From positions 5,886,701-5,950,700 of the forward strand of contig NC_035177.2 in assembly GCF_001659605.2 (NCBI RefSeq): a stretch of DNA of 64,000 nt, written 5' to 3'. The first letter of the stretch is position 1; the number at the start of each line of letters is the position of its first letter. Of the stretch, positions 11,630-22,814 are shown piece after piece. A program made the translations under genes and the position numbers. This DNA comes from Manihot esculenta (Eukaryota; Streptophyta; Magnoliopsida; Malpighiales; Euphorbiaceae). The notes below the pieces were generated by a model. The model saw nothing but the letters and a program-made list of their open reading frames with translations, was not told the DNA's origin and made no database searches.

Positions 11630-11695
11630 ACTAGTTTGATTCGAATCACTAGTACTATTTTGAAGCATCTGATCATTTGTGACTCCATGATTCGC
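11630..11695 (-). pseudogene. hAT transposase, 5' coding part upstream of the BED finger
   Basis: On the minus strand this short stretch continues the transposase frame across solo LTR I into the Ser/Thr/Lys-rich segment before the BED finger. A T-rich tract ending in TTTTTAG precedes 11695 and looks like an intron acceptor. The true start codon may therefore lie in an upstream exon between 11700 and 13670 that I could not identify; no ATG is in frame within this piece except one inside it. Confidence 0.6.
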
Positions 11696-11697
11696 CT

Positions 11698-13670
11698 AAA
11701 AAGTAACAACAATATTCAATTGGACATAAGCTTAATTAATAACAATATAAAAAAAGGAATTAGAAATAATATTTTTTTTTTACAAATAATACATACTAAA
11801 CATACAAGTTTTATAGCAATTATTGTCTATGTTAATTTTGCTAACTGCGCCTCTATATTAGTGAATGAAAGTGACTAAACAGTCTGAAATAATATATACA
11901 ACTTCTAAAGAGGAAAAAGGAAAAAAGAAAAACAAAACTACCATGTTGTTTAGATGATTCTATTTTTTCTTTTTTTTTTTTCTAATATTGTTGTTTGTTT
12001 TTTCTAAAAATTAATGTTCCAATTATTTGTCGTCCAGGTCACCATGTACCATATACCATGTACCATATACCATGTACCATGTACCATGTAAACACAAAGA
12101 ACCATGACACAAGCTCAAGAACACCTACAACTCCAACCAACTCCCAGGCACAAAGAACCATGCCACAAAGAAGAATGATATATACTTCTAGTATTTTTAT
12201 AATAAACCAAAGAGCATAGTATTATTCTTGTGTTGTTGGAATGGTTAGAATGTCACTAAATTTTTTTTCCTAGTCATATATGTCAGTCACAAAGATAAAT
12301 GACCCTCACTGTCCAAAGTTTTCCTGTAATATAAGTAATAATAATTCTACTGTAAAGCAGGCAACACCATCAATGAACTACAGAAGAAACAATAGAACAA
12401 ATATTTATTCATTAACCTCTATATTAAAAAAAAAAGAAAATTCATATTCAAAGAAAAGATTAGATGCATAAATAGGCTATGGCTTCAGAGCAGATTCCAA
12501 AATTCCACTTCTTATCAGTTTGATTTTTTTGCTTTATTTTTTCATTTCACCATCTGAGGTGTCTACCAATATAAGAAATTAGAATAAGAAACTGCACTTA
12601 TAGTAATATGCCTTTGATGACCTAGGAAAAATGTTATTATGACTAAAGAAATTGAATACACCTCCATACTGCTATTAATCATTTCTATAAGACCATCTAA
12701 TCATGCAAGTTCTTCACTTTTCTTATTATGTTCACTCTAAAGAAGTTCATGATTATTTCCTGAAAAGATGTCGTAGGATGATCCATGGCCAGTTAACCTT
12801 AGACTTTAAAATAAGCAATAACAGAAAATAAAAATAAAAATGAAAATCACATGCATCATAAAAGAGTTCAATCACCAACCACTGAAGTTGCTAAACCCCT
12901 ACAGAAAAAGCTTAAAATTTATACATTGAACCTAATTTTACAACACCACACAAGAATAAAAAAAAAAAAGAAACTTCACATTTAAAATGAGGAGGACAGA
13001 CCTACCTCAAATTAATAAGCCAACAGAAGAGATCACTGAAAGAGGACAGACAGTCGATGGTCGGCGGCGAAACTCAGCAAATCAATAGGGAGGGAGGGAA
13101 AAAGATTGATAGGGAGCGATTCGTGATTTCGTTCAGCAGATCAATAGGAAAGAGGACATTGAAAGAGGGCAGACAGTTGACGGTCGACGGCGACACTTAG
13201 CAAATCGACGGAAAAGAGGTTGATGGTCGACGGTCAACGAGAAAGAGATTGACGATCGACGTTAAAGAAAAAGAGATTAATGGGATTTGATGATTGATTT
13301 GTTAGGGATTCGACTATGAGAGTTTGGAGAGGCCAGGGGGATGAATCAGGAGAATAGGGTTTAGGTGGGGAATCGGGAGATTGGAGAATGTGGAGAACGC
13401 TTGGGGCCGAAAGGGATGGAGGGGGTTGGGTACGAGAGGCCAGGGGGAGGGCTCGGGCTCGGGCTTGGGCTTGGGCTTGGGCCTAGCCACTAAATCGATT
13501 TTTTCGATTTGATCGGTTATTTAACATGTTTAAACCAAACCGAACCGAAAACCGAATAATTTTAAATATATTAATCAAACCAAACCGACCGTTCTGACTA
13601 ACCGAACTGATAAACGGAAATCAATCAGTTCAGTTCGGTTTTTTAGTTTAGACCGAAATATGCTCTCCCC
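11698..13670 (-). other. hAT 5' non-coding region, no gene recognised
   Basis: This AT-rich stretch without a credible long frame probably holds the promoter, 5' leader and an intron of the hAT gene. It includes an ACCATGTA/ACCATATA microsatellite (12041-12090), purine-rich GAAAGAGG/GGTCGACGG repeats (about 13030-13270), a GGGCTC/GGGCTT run (about 13445-13485) and CGGTT-type subterminal repeats (13500-13660). Small open frames here show no family resemblance. Confidence 0.55.
12041..12090 (+). repeat. Microsatellite-like ACCATGT/ACCATAT array
   Basis: About six tandem or near-tandem ACCATGT or ACCATAT units can be read directly. Confidence 0.85.
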
Positions 13671-13672
13671 TA
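13650..13672 (-). repeat. Putative hAT terminal inverted repeat
   Basis: Reading leftward from 13672 gives TAGGGGAGAGCATATTTCGG, close to hAT termini of the CAGGGGTGAGCA type. The first base is T instead of C. The partner terminus is outside the window, so this is inferred. Confidence 0.5.
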
Positions 13673-14168
13673 ATTCCTGTGAGGTTGTAAACATGCATTA
13701 AATGACAATTTTTGTATAGAAGATGTAAGGATTTAAAATGGATAATTTGTATAAATAATTAAATTTCCAATTATGATAATAATTATATATTATTCCATGG
13801 AAATGTAACATTCATATTTAATTACTTTGGAAACTTGTTATTTGGTCTTATATAATGGGTGTAACCAGCCTGTGATTGGATATTTTGTAAGTTATGCTTG
13901 TAAAATATAAACTTTTGAGAGAGTTAGTGAAATTTTGCAAAGGTGTGTTGAGGTGCAGTTACTAATCACAGGTTGTTTATGCCTAATTTAAAGGGCAAGC
14001 CTTATCTATTTTCGGCTCTTATGCATACGTATGTCTATATAAAAAAAATTAAAATTATTATGTACCATGAAGTACTTGGGAATTAATAGAAGTAAATGCA
14101 AGTATAAGTAATAGAAATGTGCTATCTTCGACTTAGGTTATGAGATGATGGGCAAGGGGTGTTATATT
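13673..14168 (+). repeat. Probable truncated 5' LTR of element H
   Basis: No gene is present. The stretch ends GGGGTGTTATA just before a degenerate Met-tRNA primer site, as an LTR should. Its left edge is the hAT terminus at 13672. No second copy exists in the window to confirm the LTR. Confidence 0.4.
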
Positions 14169-14249
14169 TAGTTGTATTAGAGCCTAGTTTAAGCTTTTCT
14201 AGGATAATATGCATATGCACATAGACATGCTAATGGGATTGCAAATTAT

Positions 14250-14881
14250 ATGAATGATACATGTGAACTACTACTCACTTGGTTATTTTATATGATGTCA
14301 TCAGGATTGCGACACGCTGTTAATGAGGAGGTGGAAAGCCATGCTCCTCCTAAAGCAACAATACTTGCAAATGTGTCCATCCCTTCTATTAGGGGAGGAC
14401 TAGGCCAAGATGTTTTCTTCCAACAATTGGCTAAAATGCTAAGACGATTTACATGGGCACTTCCACATGCCCCAACTTTACCAACAGCACCAGTTCAAGC
14501 CCCTCCTCGATCTCTAGTAGAGAAGTTGAGGAAGTATAGGGCTAAAGAATTTTTGGAAAAGATTGATGATGATGCCATTATTATGAAATACTGTTTGATG
14601 ATGACAGAAAGAATCCTACAACAACTATAGTGTACACGAATAGATAGATTAATATGTGTTATCTCCTTATTGGAGAAGGAGGCATATTTATGGTGGGATA
14701 CTGTGTCTCAAACTGTTCCAAGAGTGTGTAGAACTTGGAATTTCTTCCTTATAGAATTCTAAAAGAAGTATATGGGTGATTTATTTCTAGAAGAGCAGAA
14801 GAGGGAATTCCTACTCTTGAGGCAAGGGCATATGATAGTGTTACAATATGAGAGGGAGTTGGTATGACTCAACAGATATGC
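14250..14881 (+). pseudogene. gag: gag of element H, N-terminal and capsid part
   Basis: A short open frame (14250-14630) continues through stops into a gypsy capsid-like region. The region encodes a KEAYLWWDTV-like motif, a long aromatic-rich helix, and an LRQGHM...YEREL motif typical of Retrotrans_gag. It is cut at 14881 by solo LTR J and resumes at 16992. At least two stops are seen in the capsid part (TAG at 14628 and TAA at about 14760). Confidence 0.7.
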
Positions 14882-16986
14882 TGTAATACCCGGCTAGACC
14901 CCGGCATCGGAATTCCTGCTTTCCGGCGGAATCTCGGATGTCGAAATCCTCTAGAAGGATAAAATATGTTTTTCTAAAATATTTTCAAGTGTTTTAAGGT
15001 TTTAAGTAAGAAAGAAATTGAGTTTTTGAAAGAAAAGCACTATGGAGGAAATTCCAGGTTTGGCCGCCGAACCTCATGTTCGGCCGCCGAACTTGGTGGA
15101 GTTTTGGAGTCACCTTTGGCTTCTGAAGGTGGTCTGGCCAGCCACTTATAAAAGGCCCCATGTCCGAAAATGGGCGAGCTTTCTCCTCCATTTTCGGGCA
15201 AAGGTGAGTTCATGCCCCTCCATGGTTAGTTTTGATGATTTCCTTCAAATCCTTCATGTTTTTGACAAGTTTTAACTTGGTATTGAAGATTTTGAGCTAA
15301 AGATCAAGTTTTGGAGCTTGGAGATCCAAGGAGCTTGATTCCTCCCATCTCCAAGTTAGGGATCGCCTCTCTTCTCGATCTTCAAGAAGTAAGCTTAGAT
15401 CCTACCCTTCTTGTATGTTTTATGAAAGTTTTGAGGGGTTTTAAGAGGGTTGATGCATGTTTTAGAGTATATGCCTAATGTTAGGGTTTATGTTGGTTTT
15501 ATAGGTAATGTATGATATATGTGTTGCTAGATGTGTTTTGTTGGGGTTTAGGCTAGTTTGAGACCCCTATATGCTTGTGTATGTGTGTATGCATGTTGTA
15601 GAATAGCTAAATGCATGTTTGGGAGGTTAGGGAGGCTTAAATGTGCATAAGGGTAGAGTTCTGCCATTTCTGGAAGAACTCAGGTTCGGCAGCCGAATGC
15701 ACTTTCGGCCGTCGAACCTGCCTGTGGAGGCAAGCTTTTGGCTGCCAAACCCTGCCCCCAAAAGTTGGACTTTCGGCTCTGGAGGGGAGTTTCGGCCGCC
15801 GAAGGTGCCGCCAAAGATGCATGAGTTTCGTCTCTGGAAGGGACTTTCGGCCGCCGAAGGTGCCGCCGAAAGTGGCTGAGTTTCGGCTCTGGAGGGACTT
15901 TCGGCCGCCGAACTTGCCGCCGAAAGTGCCCTGTTCAGCCTTTCTTTGCATGATTTCTATGATTATTTTATGATATTTTAGGGGGTTTTTGGGGAGTAGT
16001 TTAGAGTTATGTTAGTGTATGTTTGGTCCCTCATTTGAGTCCGCCTGTGTAGGTTTGGACCCGAGGAACCGAGGACCTCAGCAGTGAGATAGCTGCTTCA
16101 GAGTCTCTTCAGAGTTAGCCTGAGGTGAGTAGAATGGAACTTTATGTTTTAAAGTAAATAAATTTTGAGCATGTTCATGCATCACGAATGCCATGATATA
16201 TTAGGTTGCTTGCATTAGAATCCACGAATATGTTGCATTGCATACTTTGATGTTGATGTGGATGGATGTTGGATGACCCATTAGCCCTAGATATGATATG
16301 ATGACGATGATACGGTGTGGAAGTCCGGTTCACCCATTCTACGTCCCGGCACTTTGGAATGTAGAGGGCTATTGGTGACAAGTCCATCCTTGATGTGAAT
16401 TGTTTGTGATGTGATGCATTTCATAAAAGTATATGTTTTAAATATAATGTTTTACTATTCTACTCACTGGGCTCTAGTAGCTCATCCCTTTCCCTTAACC
16501 CCCAGGTTTGCAGGTTCGGGATAGATCAGAAGGTCAGCAAGAGTAAAAGTATTGTGTATGTAATAGTTATATGTGGACATGAGCAAATAATGAAAGATAT
16601 TGTAATGGAATGTAATGTAAAGTAATGTGTAAGGATGTTATGAGGTTTAGTATTGTGCTTGGCCCTAATGTGATGTTAATCCCCTTTTGTACATGATCAT
16701 TATGATAAATGTTTTAATGTTAAGAAATGTTAGACCAAGCTTGATGTATGGTATGATGTCCCACTAGAGCATTTGATGATGGCTCTTGTGTGGGGTTTAT
16801 GTTATGTTTATGATGTATGCAGGTCAAGCTTGGTGAATGAAAATGTTTGAAAATTTTATGTATGTGTTAATCATGTATGGGATTATCAGGTATGTCAGGT
16901 TGTATGTTAGGCTTGCTACGGGTCCCGGCGACCTTAAGTGGATCTGGATCCTAGCGCCGGTAGCGGTCCGATTTCGGGTCGTTACA
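14882..16986 (+). mobile_element. Solo LTR J of the chromovirus family (2105 bp, TSD TATGC)
   Basis: A complete LTR with perfect flanking duplications TATGC at 14877-14881 and 16987-16991. It has a TATA box (15147-15153), a GC-rich palindrome island (15680-15930), donor-like CTGAG/GTGAG at about 16120 and a single hairpin unit (16323-16352) with a CCGG/CCGG stem. It split the gag of element H. Confidence 0.97.
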
Positions 16987-16991
16987 TATGC

Positions 16992-17640
16992 TAGAGAATT
17001 GATTCCTACTGAAGATACTAGATGCAAAAGATTCAAGCATGGTTTGCACACTAGATACGGGCTATACTGGTATTCGGTTCGACAATAATGTTTCCACATT
17101 GGTTACAGTTGCTTTGAATATAGAGAAGACCTTGATAGAATAGAATAATCGTAAGCAGTAAGGGCAACACAAGAGGGGTATGCTATAAGGAAAACAATCA
17201 GTGTCCCAGCAGTCTGGTAAGAAACTAAAAATTACTCAAATTGAGGGGTCTTCACAGAAACAGAGGGCACTTCAGAAGTTGACTCAAAGCATTGCATCGA
17301 GGTCTGGATAGTAAACCACATTTGTGGCTAGTACTAGGAATTAAGGTAGAGTTGAGGAACCAATGTGTGAGCATTCTAGTAGAAGGCATGCTGGGACATG
17401 CAAGAAGCTCATAGGCTCATGTTTCAGATGTGGAACTACAGAGCATTTCATAAGGGACTACCCTCGACTACACACTACTATAACTCCATGGTCGAAGAGG
17501 TTTGCTTCTATACCCAAAGGGGCAGAGGCAGAGGTAGAGTCGAGATGAGAGGAAGTTTCAACCAGAGAAAGACATTAGAGACAGTAGACAGGCTCGATAC
17601 TAAGGCACCAGCTAGAGCATAGGCCATATGAGCATGAGTC
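16992..17640 (+). pseudogene. gag: gag of element H, C-terminal part with zinc knuckle
   Basis: Continues the H gag after solo LTR J. The clearest block (17363-17460) has CEHSSRRHAGTC followed by CFRCGTTEHFIRDY. This is a double zinc-knuckle arrangement in which the last Cys of the second knuckle has become Tyr. Stops and frame changes interrupt the linker. Confidence 0.7.
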
Positions 17641-20257
17641 TTTTGATGTCATTGTGGGTACGTTTTCTATTTTTAGGACTCCAGTTCATGTATTAATAGA
17701 TTCAAGTTCCACATACTTCTATATTAGCTTACCTTTAAGTTATGGGGTAGATATACGAGAAGAGAAACTGGGCAGTGAAATACAGTTACTAACCCACTTG
17801 TCATAGTGTTACAGTAAATTAAATGTATCGAGATTACCCTCTAGTGATCCATGGATTTGATTTTTCAGGAGACCTAATAGAGTTGTCCTTTAGAGAGTTC
17901 AATGTGATTTTAGAGATGGACTGGTTATACAAACACTAAGTAATAGTAGATTATCAGATGAAAAGAATCATGCTCCAAGCTTTAGATGGAAGTGAAGTGG
18001 TGGTAGTTGGAGAGAGTTTAGATTTCCTCTCCAATGTTATGCCGACTACCTTGGCTAGGAGATTAATTAGGAAGGGATGCGAAGTTTATTTGGCCTGTAC
18101 ACTAGAATCTAAGAAGGGCAACCCTAGTATTCAAGAGATACCCACAATCTGTGACTTTCAAGAAGACTTTCCAAAAGCCTTTCTAGAAGAGTTACAAGGC
18201 TTACCTCTCGAAAAAGAGGTAGAGTTCGCTATAGAGGTGTTATCGGGTATAACCCTAGTATTCATAACACCTTACCGCATGACCCATATAAAGTTAAGAT
18301 TTAAATATTTAGCTTTAAGAGTTAATTGATAAGGGTTTTATTCGTCCCAACATCTCACCTTGGGGTGCACTCTTTGTGAAAAAGAAGGACAATCTTCCAG
18401 ATTATACATAGATTATCAATAGTTAAATAAGGTGACACTAAAGAACAAGTATCATTTACCTCATATAGATGACTTGTTTGATCAATTGAAAAGGGCATGA
18501 GTATTCTCAAAGATAGATTTACGATCAGGGTACTACCAATGAAGGGTTAAAGAGAGGGATGTGCCAAAGACTACTTTCAAAACTTGGTATGAACACTATG
18601 AGTTCTTGGAAATATTGTTCAGGCTCACTGATGCACTAACAAGCTTTATGATCTAATGCACCACTCTAAGACTAGAGAAGATCATGATAGACATTTGAGG
18701 ATGGTCCTACAAATCTTAAAGGAGAAACAATTGTATGCAAAACTTAGCAAATGTGAGTTTGTCTTAATGAAATATCCTGCATTGGTCATGTAGTATCTGT
18801 AGAGGGCATTAGAGCGGACCCTAAGAAGATTGAAGTTTTCATAGAGTGGAAACCACCTAAAAACACAATAGAGATTCGGAGTTTCTTGGGATTAGTATAA
18901 TACTACGTAAAAGGATTTTCTCTTATCATAGTTCCTTTGACAAAATTTTTTCACAAAAATGTAAAGTTTGAATGGAGTGAAAATGCCAAGAGAGCTTTGA
19001 GAAATTGAAGAGGATGCTCAAAAGGCCCTTATTCTTACACAACTAGTTTTCAGAAGGGATTTTGTAATGTATAGTGATGCTTTTTGTAACAGTTTAGGTT
19101 GTGTACTCATGTAAGAAGGTAAAAATTGCCTATGCATTAAACAGTTAAAGTAGTTTGAGAAAAAAGTACCCCACCCATGACTTGGAATTGGCAGCTATTA
19201 TGTTTGCATTGACTATATGGAGGCACTATCTTTATGGAGAAAGGAGCTATATCTACACTGATCACAAAAGCCTCATATACTTACAACCCATTAGGAGCAT
19301 AACCTCAAATAAAGGTGGTTGGAGTTGCTTAAGGATTATGACTGCATTATCGATTATCATCCTGGCAAAGCCAATATAGTGGCAGATGCACTCAATAGGA
19401 AGTCCCTATTTGCATTAAAAACTATGAATGCTTGACTGTCAATGGCAAATGATGAAGCCATAGTAGTAGAGTTACTAGTAAAACCATATTTGCTATCACA
19501 ATTTGAAGAAGAAAAAAAGAGAGATGAAGAGGTCTCTAAATAGATAAAGCAAACCAATGAGGGAAAGAAAAAGAAGCATATGATAAGGCATGATGGTTGT
19601 TTGTACCTTGAAGGTCATATTTGTGCTCCACACAGGAGATTTAAGGAGAGGCATTCTAGAGGAAGAACATTGTAGCCCTTATGCCATGCATCTAGCTAGT
19701 GCTAAGATGTATCAAGACTTGAGGAAACAATTTTGATAGCCTGGTATGAAGAGAAGCATAGAAGAGTATGTATCTAAGTGCTCGACCTGCCAGCAAGTGA
19801 AAGCAGAACATTAGGTCCCTTCCGCTTTATTACACGCAATCTCCATTCCTGAATGGAATGTGGATATAATTTCAATAAACTTTCTCATCGAATTACCCTT
19901 TACATAGAAAAAGCGTGATTCAATTTGGGTAATAGTGGACCACTTAACTAAGTTAGCACATTAAGTCAGCACACTAAGTCAACACACTTCTTGCTTATGA
20001 GAATAGACTTTCTGTTGGAAAGATTGGTGGAATTGTATATCAAGGAGATAAATGAGTACACGATATTTCGTCTTCCATTATTTCTAACAAGGACCCGAGA
20101 TTTACCTCTAGGTTTGGAAGAAATTAAATAAAGCTTTTGTAACCAATTTGAATTGCAGCACAACTTTTCATCTTCAAATTGATGGTCAATCGGAAAGAGT
20201 AATTCAAATACTAGAGGATATATTGCGGGGTTGTGCCATTGAATTTAAAGGTAGTTT
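17641..20257 (+). pseudogene. pol: pol of element H: protease, RT, RNase H and partial integrase remains
   Basis: Protease is marked by VLIDSSSTY (about 17690), where the Gly of the usual D-x-G is changed. A conserved stretch before RT runs through 17958-18329. RT begins at [12 protein letters not shown] (about 18335). The segment that should carry the IDD catalytic motif is missing at about 18655: the sequence jumps from FMDLM to the downstream SKTREDHDRHL block. RNase H remains include [10 protein letters not shown] and YTDHKSL (19155-19275). Integrase remains include the CSTCQQVKAEH zinc part (about 19775) and a WVIVDHLTK match (about 19925). Many stops and frame changes are present, so it cannot function. 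Confidence 0.8.
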
Positions 20258-20870
20258 AAAAGGGATAATAATCCAATCCCTTGAATCCTTTTTCAAAAAA
20301 ATGAAAAATTAAAGGAATGGATTATTTATCCTTCACCAAATCTCTTTGATCGAACCCCTAAAGTTTTAAGAAGAATATTTTTTCTCCTTTCCCCAATCAT
20401 CCTCCACCAAATTTTTGTTGTAGATCAAATCTTTCCTACATGAAAGACTCTTTCTAAGCTAGAAACAGAAGAAAGAAAGAGAAAATAAAGTTTTTGAGTT
20501 GGGAAGGTATTTGAATAGTGATTTTAGTGAGAGAAAATAATTGGGTATTTTAGGGATGGTTTAATAAAGCTTCTTTCCTTTTCTTATTGCATTCTATACA
20601 ATGGGTTTTTTATTTAATGAGATTTTTTTTAAATTTTATTTCTCTCCTTAAAGATTAAAGAAACCTAGGAGTTGGGTCTTCCAAGGGCAAAGAGAAGGAG
20701 ACTTAAAGAAGGAAAATTGAACATTTTGGGCACTTTTGGATTTGAAGATAAGTAACTTAACCCTTTTATTCTATTTATAAAAATTTAGTTTTTAAATGTT
20801 GACATAAATTAGGGATTTATATTCTATGGGTTTGATTGCAATAAATTGAGGTTAATATGAGGTTTTTGGA
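20258..20870 (+). other. Unassigned stretch between H and the copia fragment
   Basis: No gene recognised. It opens with an imperfect long inverted repeat (20263-20331) and is otherwise T-rich and A-rich with no long frame. It could be part of an unrecognised small transposon or old intergenic DNA. Confidence 0.5.
20263..20331. repeat. Imperfect inverted repeat (about 30-bp arms)
   Basis: GGATAATAATCCAATCCCTT is matched by the reverse complement of AAAGGAATGGATTATTTATCC. The inner arms CCTTTTTC and GAAAAATTAAAGG also pair, leaving a short A-rich loop. This is a foldback structure of unknown origin. Confidence 0.65.
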
Positions 20871-21100
20871 TGTTAAGATACGATCACGGATCCAACTCCG
20901 CGCTGAGTTGGCTATTTTGTCATTTTGTATTTTCCCTAGACGTATAAATATGTAATATTATCCTAGTGTATTATGCTTGAAAACTTATAGAAAAATAAGA
21001 AAACTATAGCTGTCGTGGACGTAGTCAAATTAGTGAACCATGTTAAATCTGTGTGTTGATTTCTTTTCATACTTATATTTTTGGATTGTGTGATTGTTCA
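20871..21100 (+). repeat. Possible 5' LTR of the copia fragment
   Basis: The stretch begins TGTTAAGATA and ends TGTTCA eleven bases before the primer site. Its size (230 bp) suits a copia LTR, but there is no second copy to prove the borders. Confidence 0.35.
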
Positions 21101-21111
21101 TTCTTAATAAT

Positions 21112-21123
21112 TGGTATCAGAGC
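21112..21123 (+). other. Primer binding site of the copia fragment
   Basis: TGGTATCAGAGC, complementary to initiator Met tRNA, as used by most plant copia elements. It lies 45 bases before the gag ATG. Confidence 0.85.
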
Positions 21124-21156
21124 TTTTGGTTCGCATCACAACAATCTGAAAAAATA

Positions 21157-21707
21157 ATGGAAAGCTTGAAGATTTGAATTGAGAAGTTTGATGGAATCGA
21201 TTTTAGTTTCTAGAAGATGCAAATTGAAGATTATCTGTATCAGAATAACCTTTATGAACCCCAGTTCAGGGGAGAAGCCAGAAATTATGAAACAGGAGGT
21301 TTGGGATCTGAATGATCGGAAGACACTAGAGTTGATCCATTTGACGTTGGCGAGAAACGTTACCTTCAATATCATTAAGGAGACAACGACTGCATCATTG
21401 CTAGCGGCTCTGGCAAACGTGTATGAGAAACCGTCGGCCATTAATAAGGTATATCTAATGCATCATTTGTTTAATTTGGAGTTGTCTGAAAGTGGACCTA
21501 TCACGAATCATATTAAATTAATGAATTTAATATGATCATCAGTCAATTAAGCTTTGTCAAGATTAATTTTGATGATGAGATTAGAGCCCTAATTTTGTTA
21601 TCTTCTCTACCTAAGTTGTGGGATACTGTTGTTGCCACAATTAGTAGTTCACGTGGGTCTGAGAAGTTAAAGTTTGATTAAGTTGGGGATGTTGTCATGA
21701 GCGAGAG
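21157..21707 (+). pseudogene. gag: copia gag, N-terminal part
   Basis: Starts at ATG 21157 and reads a UBN2/Retrotran_gag_2-type capsid. The matching pieces are KFDGIDF, MQIEDYLYQNNL, LTLARNVTF, VYEKPSA and INFDDEIRALILLSSLP, spread over different frames by small indels, with several stops. In the family this protein forms the particle shell. It is cut by solo LTR K at 21708 and continues at 22644. Confidence 0.8.
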
Positions 21708-22638
21708 TGTAACGACCCGAAAATCGGACCGCTACCGGCGCTAGGATCCGGGTCGACTTAAGGCCGCCGGGACCCGTAGCAAGCCAAACATACATCCTGG
21801 AAACCTGTTTAATCCCATACATGATCAAGAAAATACATAAAAATTTAAAACCTTTCTTTCAAACATCCAACTCAACCTGAACATATACTGTACATAGTCA
21901 TAATCATAATTATGATCCCTCTATGGGACCTCAACAATGCCTCAATGGGCAAATACATCATGAGATGAGTTGGCTTCCATAACATTATAAAACATTTTGA
22001 TCATGTAATAAAAGGGATACCTCAATACATAATGTCAAGCACAATATCTAATCCTCAATATCATTACACATAACATAACTACAATATACTGAAAACTCTT
22101 ACATTACATCATAATACAACTGTCATGTCCACCATCTAACTATTACATAAACACACTTCAAAACTCTGGCTAACCTCCTGGTCTACCCTGTACCTGCACA
22201 TCTGGGGTTAGGGGAGAGGGGTGAGCTACAAAGCCCAGTGAGCAGAATAGTGAAAACATATATTTAAAAATCTCATGCCATTATGTAATGCAACACATCA
22301 CAACAAATCACATCTCGGATGGTATTGTCACCAATAGTCCTCTACATAGTCCAACTGTGCCGGGCCAAACCTGAACTTCCCTCACTCATGCTTTCGGGGG
22401 CCTAACGTGCCTCCAAAACGCATGCATGTTCGGCGGCCGAACTTGACTTTCGGCGGCCGAACCTGGGTTTTCCTCCAAGGACTTTTCATGCAAAACTCAT
22501 TTAAAAAACATACTTAAAATTAATAAAAACATGAAAACATATCATAAAAACATACTTTTACCCTTCTAGAGGTTTCCGACATCCGAGATTCCACCGGACG
22601 GTAGGAATTCCGATACCGGAGTCTAGCCGGGTATTACA
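21708..22638 (-). mobile_element. Solo LTR K of the chromovirus family, minus strand, internally deleted (931 bp, TSD GAGAG)
   Basis: On the plus strand it starts TGTAACGACCCG and ends CCGGGTATTACA, the reverse of the family LTR. Perfect duplications GAGAG flank it at 21703-21707 and 22639-22643. More than half the usual length is missing: at about 22375-22400 the sequence jumps from the hairpin region to the U3 palindromes, removing the TATA box, the main palindrome island and both donors. It splits copia gag. Confidence 0.95.
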
Positions 22639-22643
22639 GAGAG

Positions 22644-22814
22644 CATTCACAAAAAGAAAACCAGGGATTTATCTAGTAATGCACTCAATGTTGAGGGTAG
22701 AGGCAGGAGCAAGTCAAAGAGAGGCCATAGTAAACATGGTCGATTGAAGCTAAAGGGGTGGGGGAAATCTCATGGTAGAAACAAAGTTGTTTGCTAGGGC
22801 TATGGTGAAAAGGG
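22644..22814 (+). pseudogene. gag: copia gag, C-terminal part up to the zinc knuckle
   Basis: Reads a Lys/Arg/Ser-rich tail and the start of a zinc knuckle (GYGEKGD, in place of the usual CGEKGH), with one stop. The Athila-like LTR then begins at 22815. Confidence 0.7.

Larger units (their letters stand above)
8872..13672 (-). mobile_element. hAT-superfamily DNA transposon, minus strand, split by solo LTR I and cut by element A
   Basis: The right end at 13672 reads, on the minus strand, TAGGGGAGAGCAT. It is followed by CGGTT-rich subterminal repeats (13500-13660), which resembles the CAGGGGTGAGCA-type termini of plant hAT elements. An 8-bp target duplication would start at 13673 (ATTCCTGT), but its partner lies beyond element A, outside the window. 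The transposase gene reads leftward and keeps an open frame up to the A insertion at 8872. Both retroelements in it therefore inserted into a hAT copy whose gene was still undamaged over this part. Confidence 0.75.
13673..20257 (+). mobile_element. Element H: old, heavily decayed Ty3/gypsy retrotransposon
   Basis: A probable LTR tail (13673 to about 14168) is followed by a degenerate primer site (TGTATTAGAGCC, 14173-14184). Scattered remains of gag, protease, RT, RNase H and integrase follow, in many frames with many stops. The family differs from the chromovirus copies elsewhere in the window. Integrase stops matching at about 20257 and no 3' LTR is seen. Solo LTR J sits in its gag. The level of decay makes it one of the oldest layers here. 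Confidence 0.8.
20871..22814 (+). mobile_element. Ty1/copia retrotransposon fragment (5' end and gag)
   Basis: A possible short LTR (20871-21100), a clear Met-tRNA primer site (21112-21123) and a degenerate copia gag remain. Solo LTR K interrupts gag, and the sequence ends where the Athila-like element inserted at 22815. No copia pol or 3' LTR is in the window. Confidence 0.75.

Noticed and set aside
11640..13670. A host gene in the AT-rich stretch upstream of the hAT frame
   Set aside because: No long frame, splice pattern or domain match; best read as hAT 5' sequence.
16824..17099. Minus-strand and plus-strand frames across the LTR J end and H gag
   Set aside because: They cross an insertion boundary and match no family; they are chance frames.
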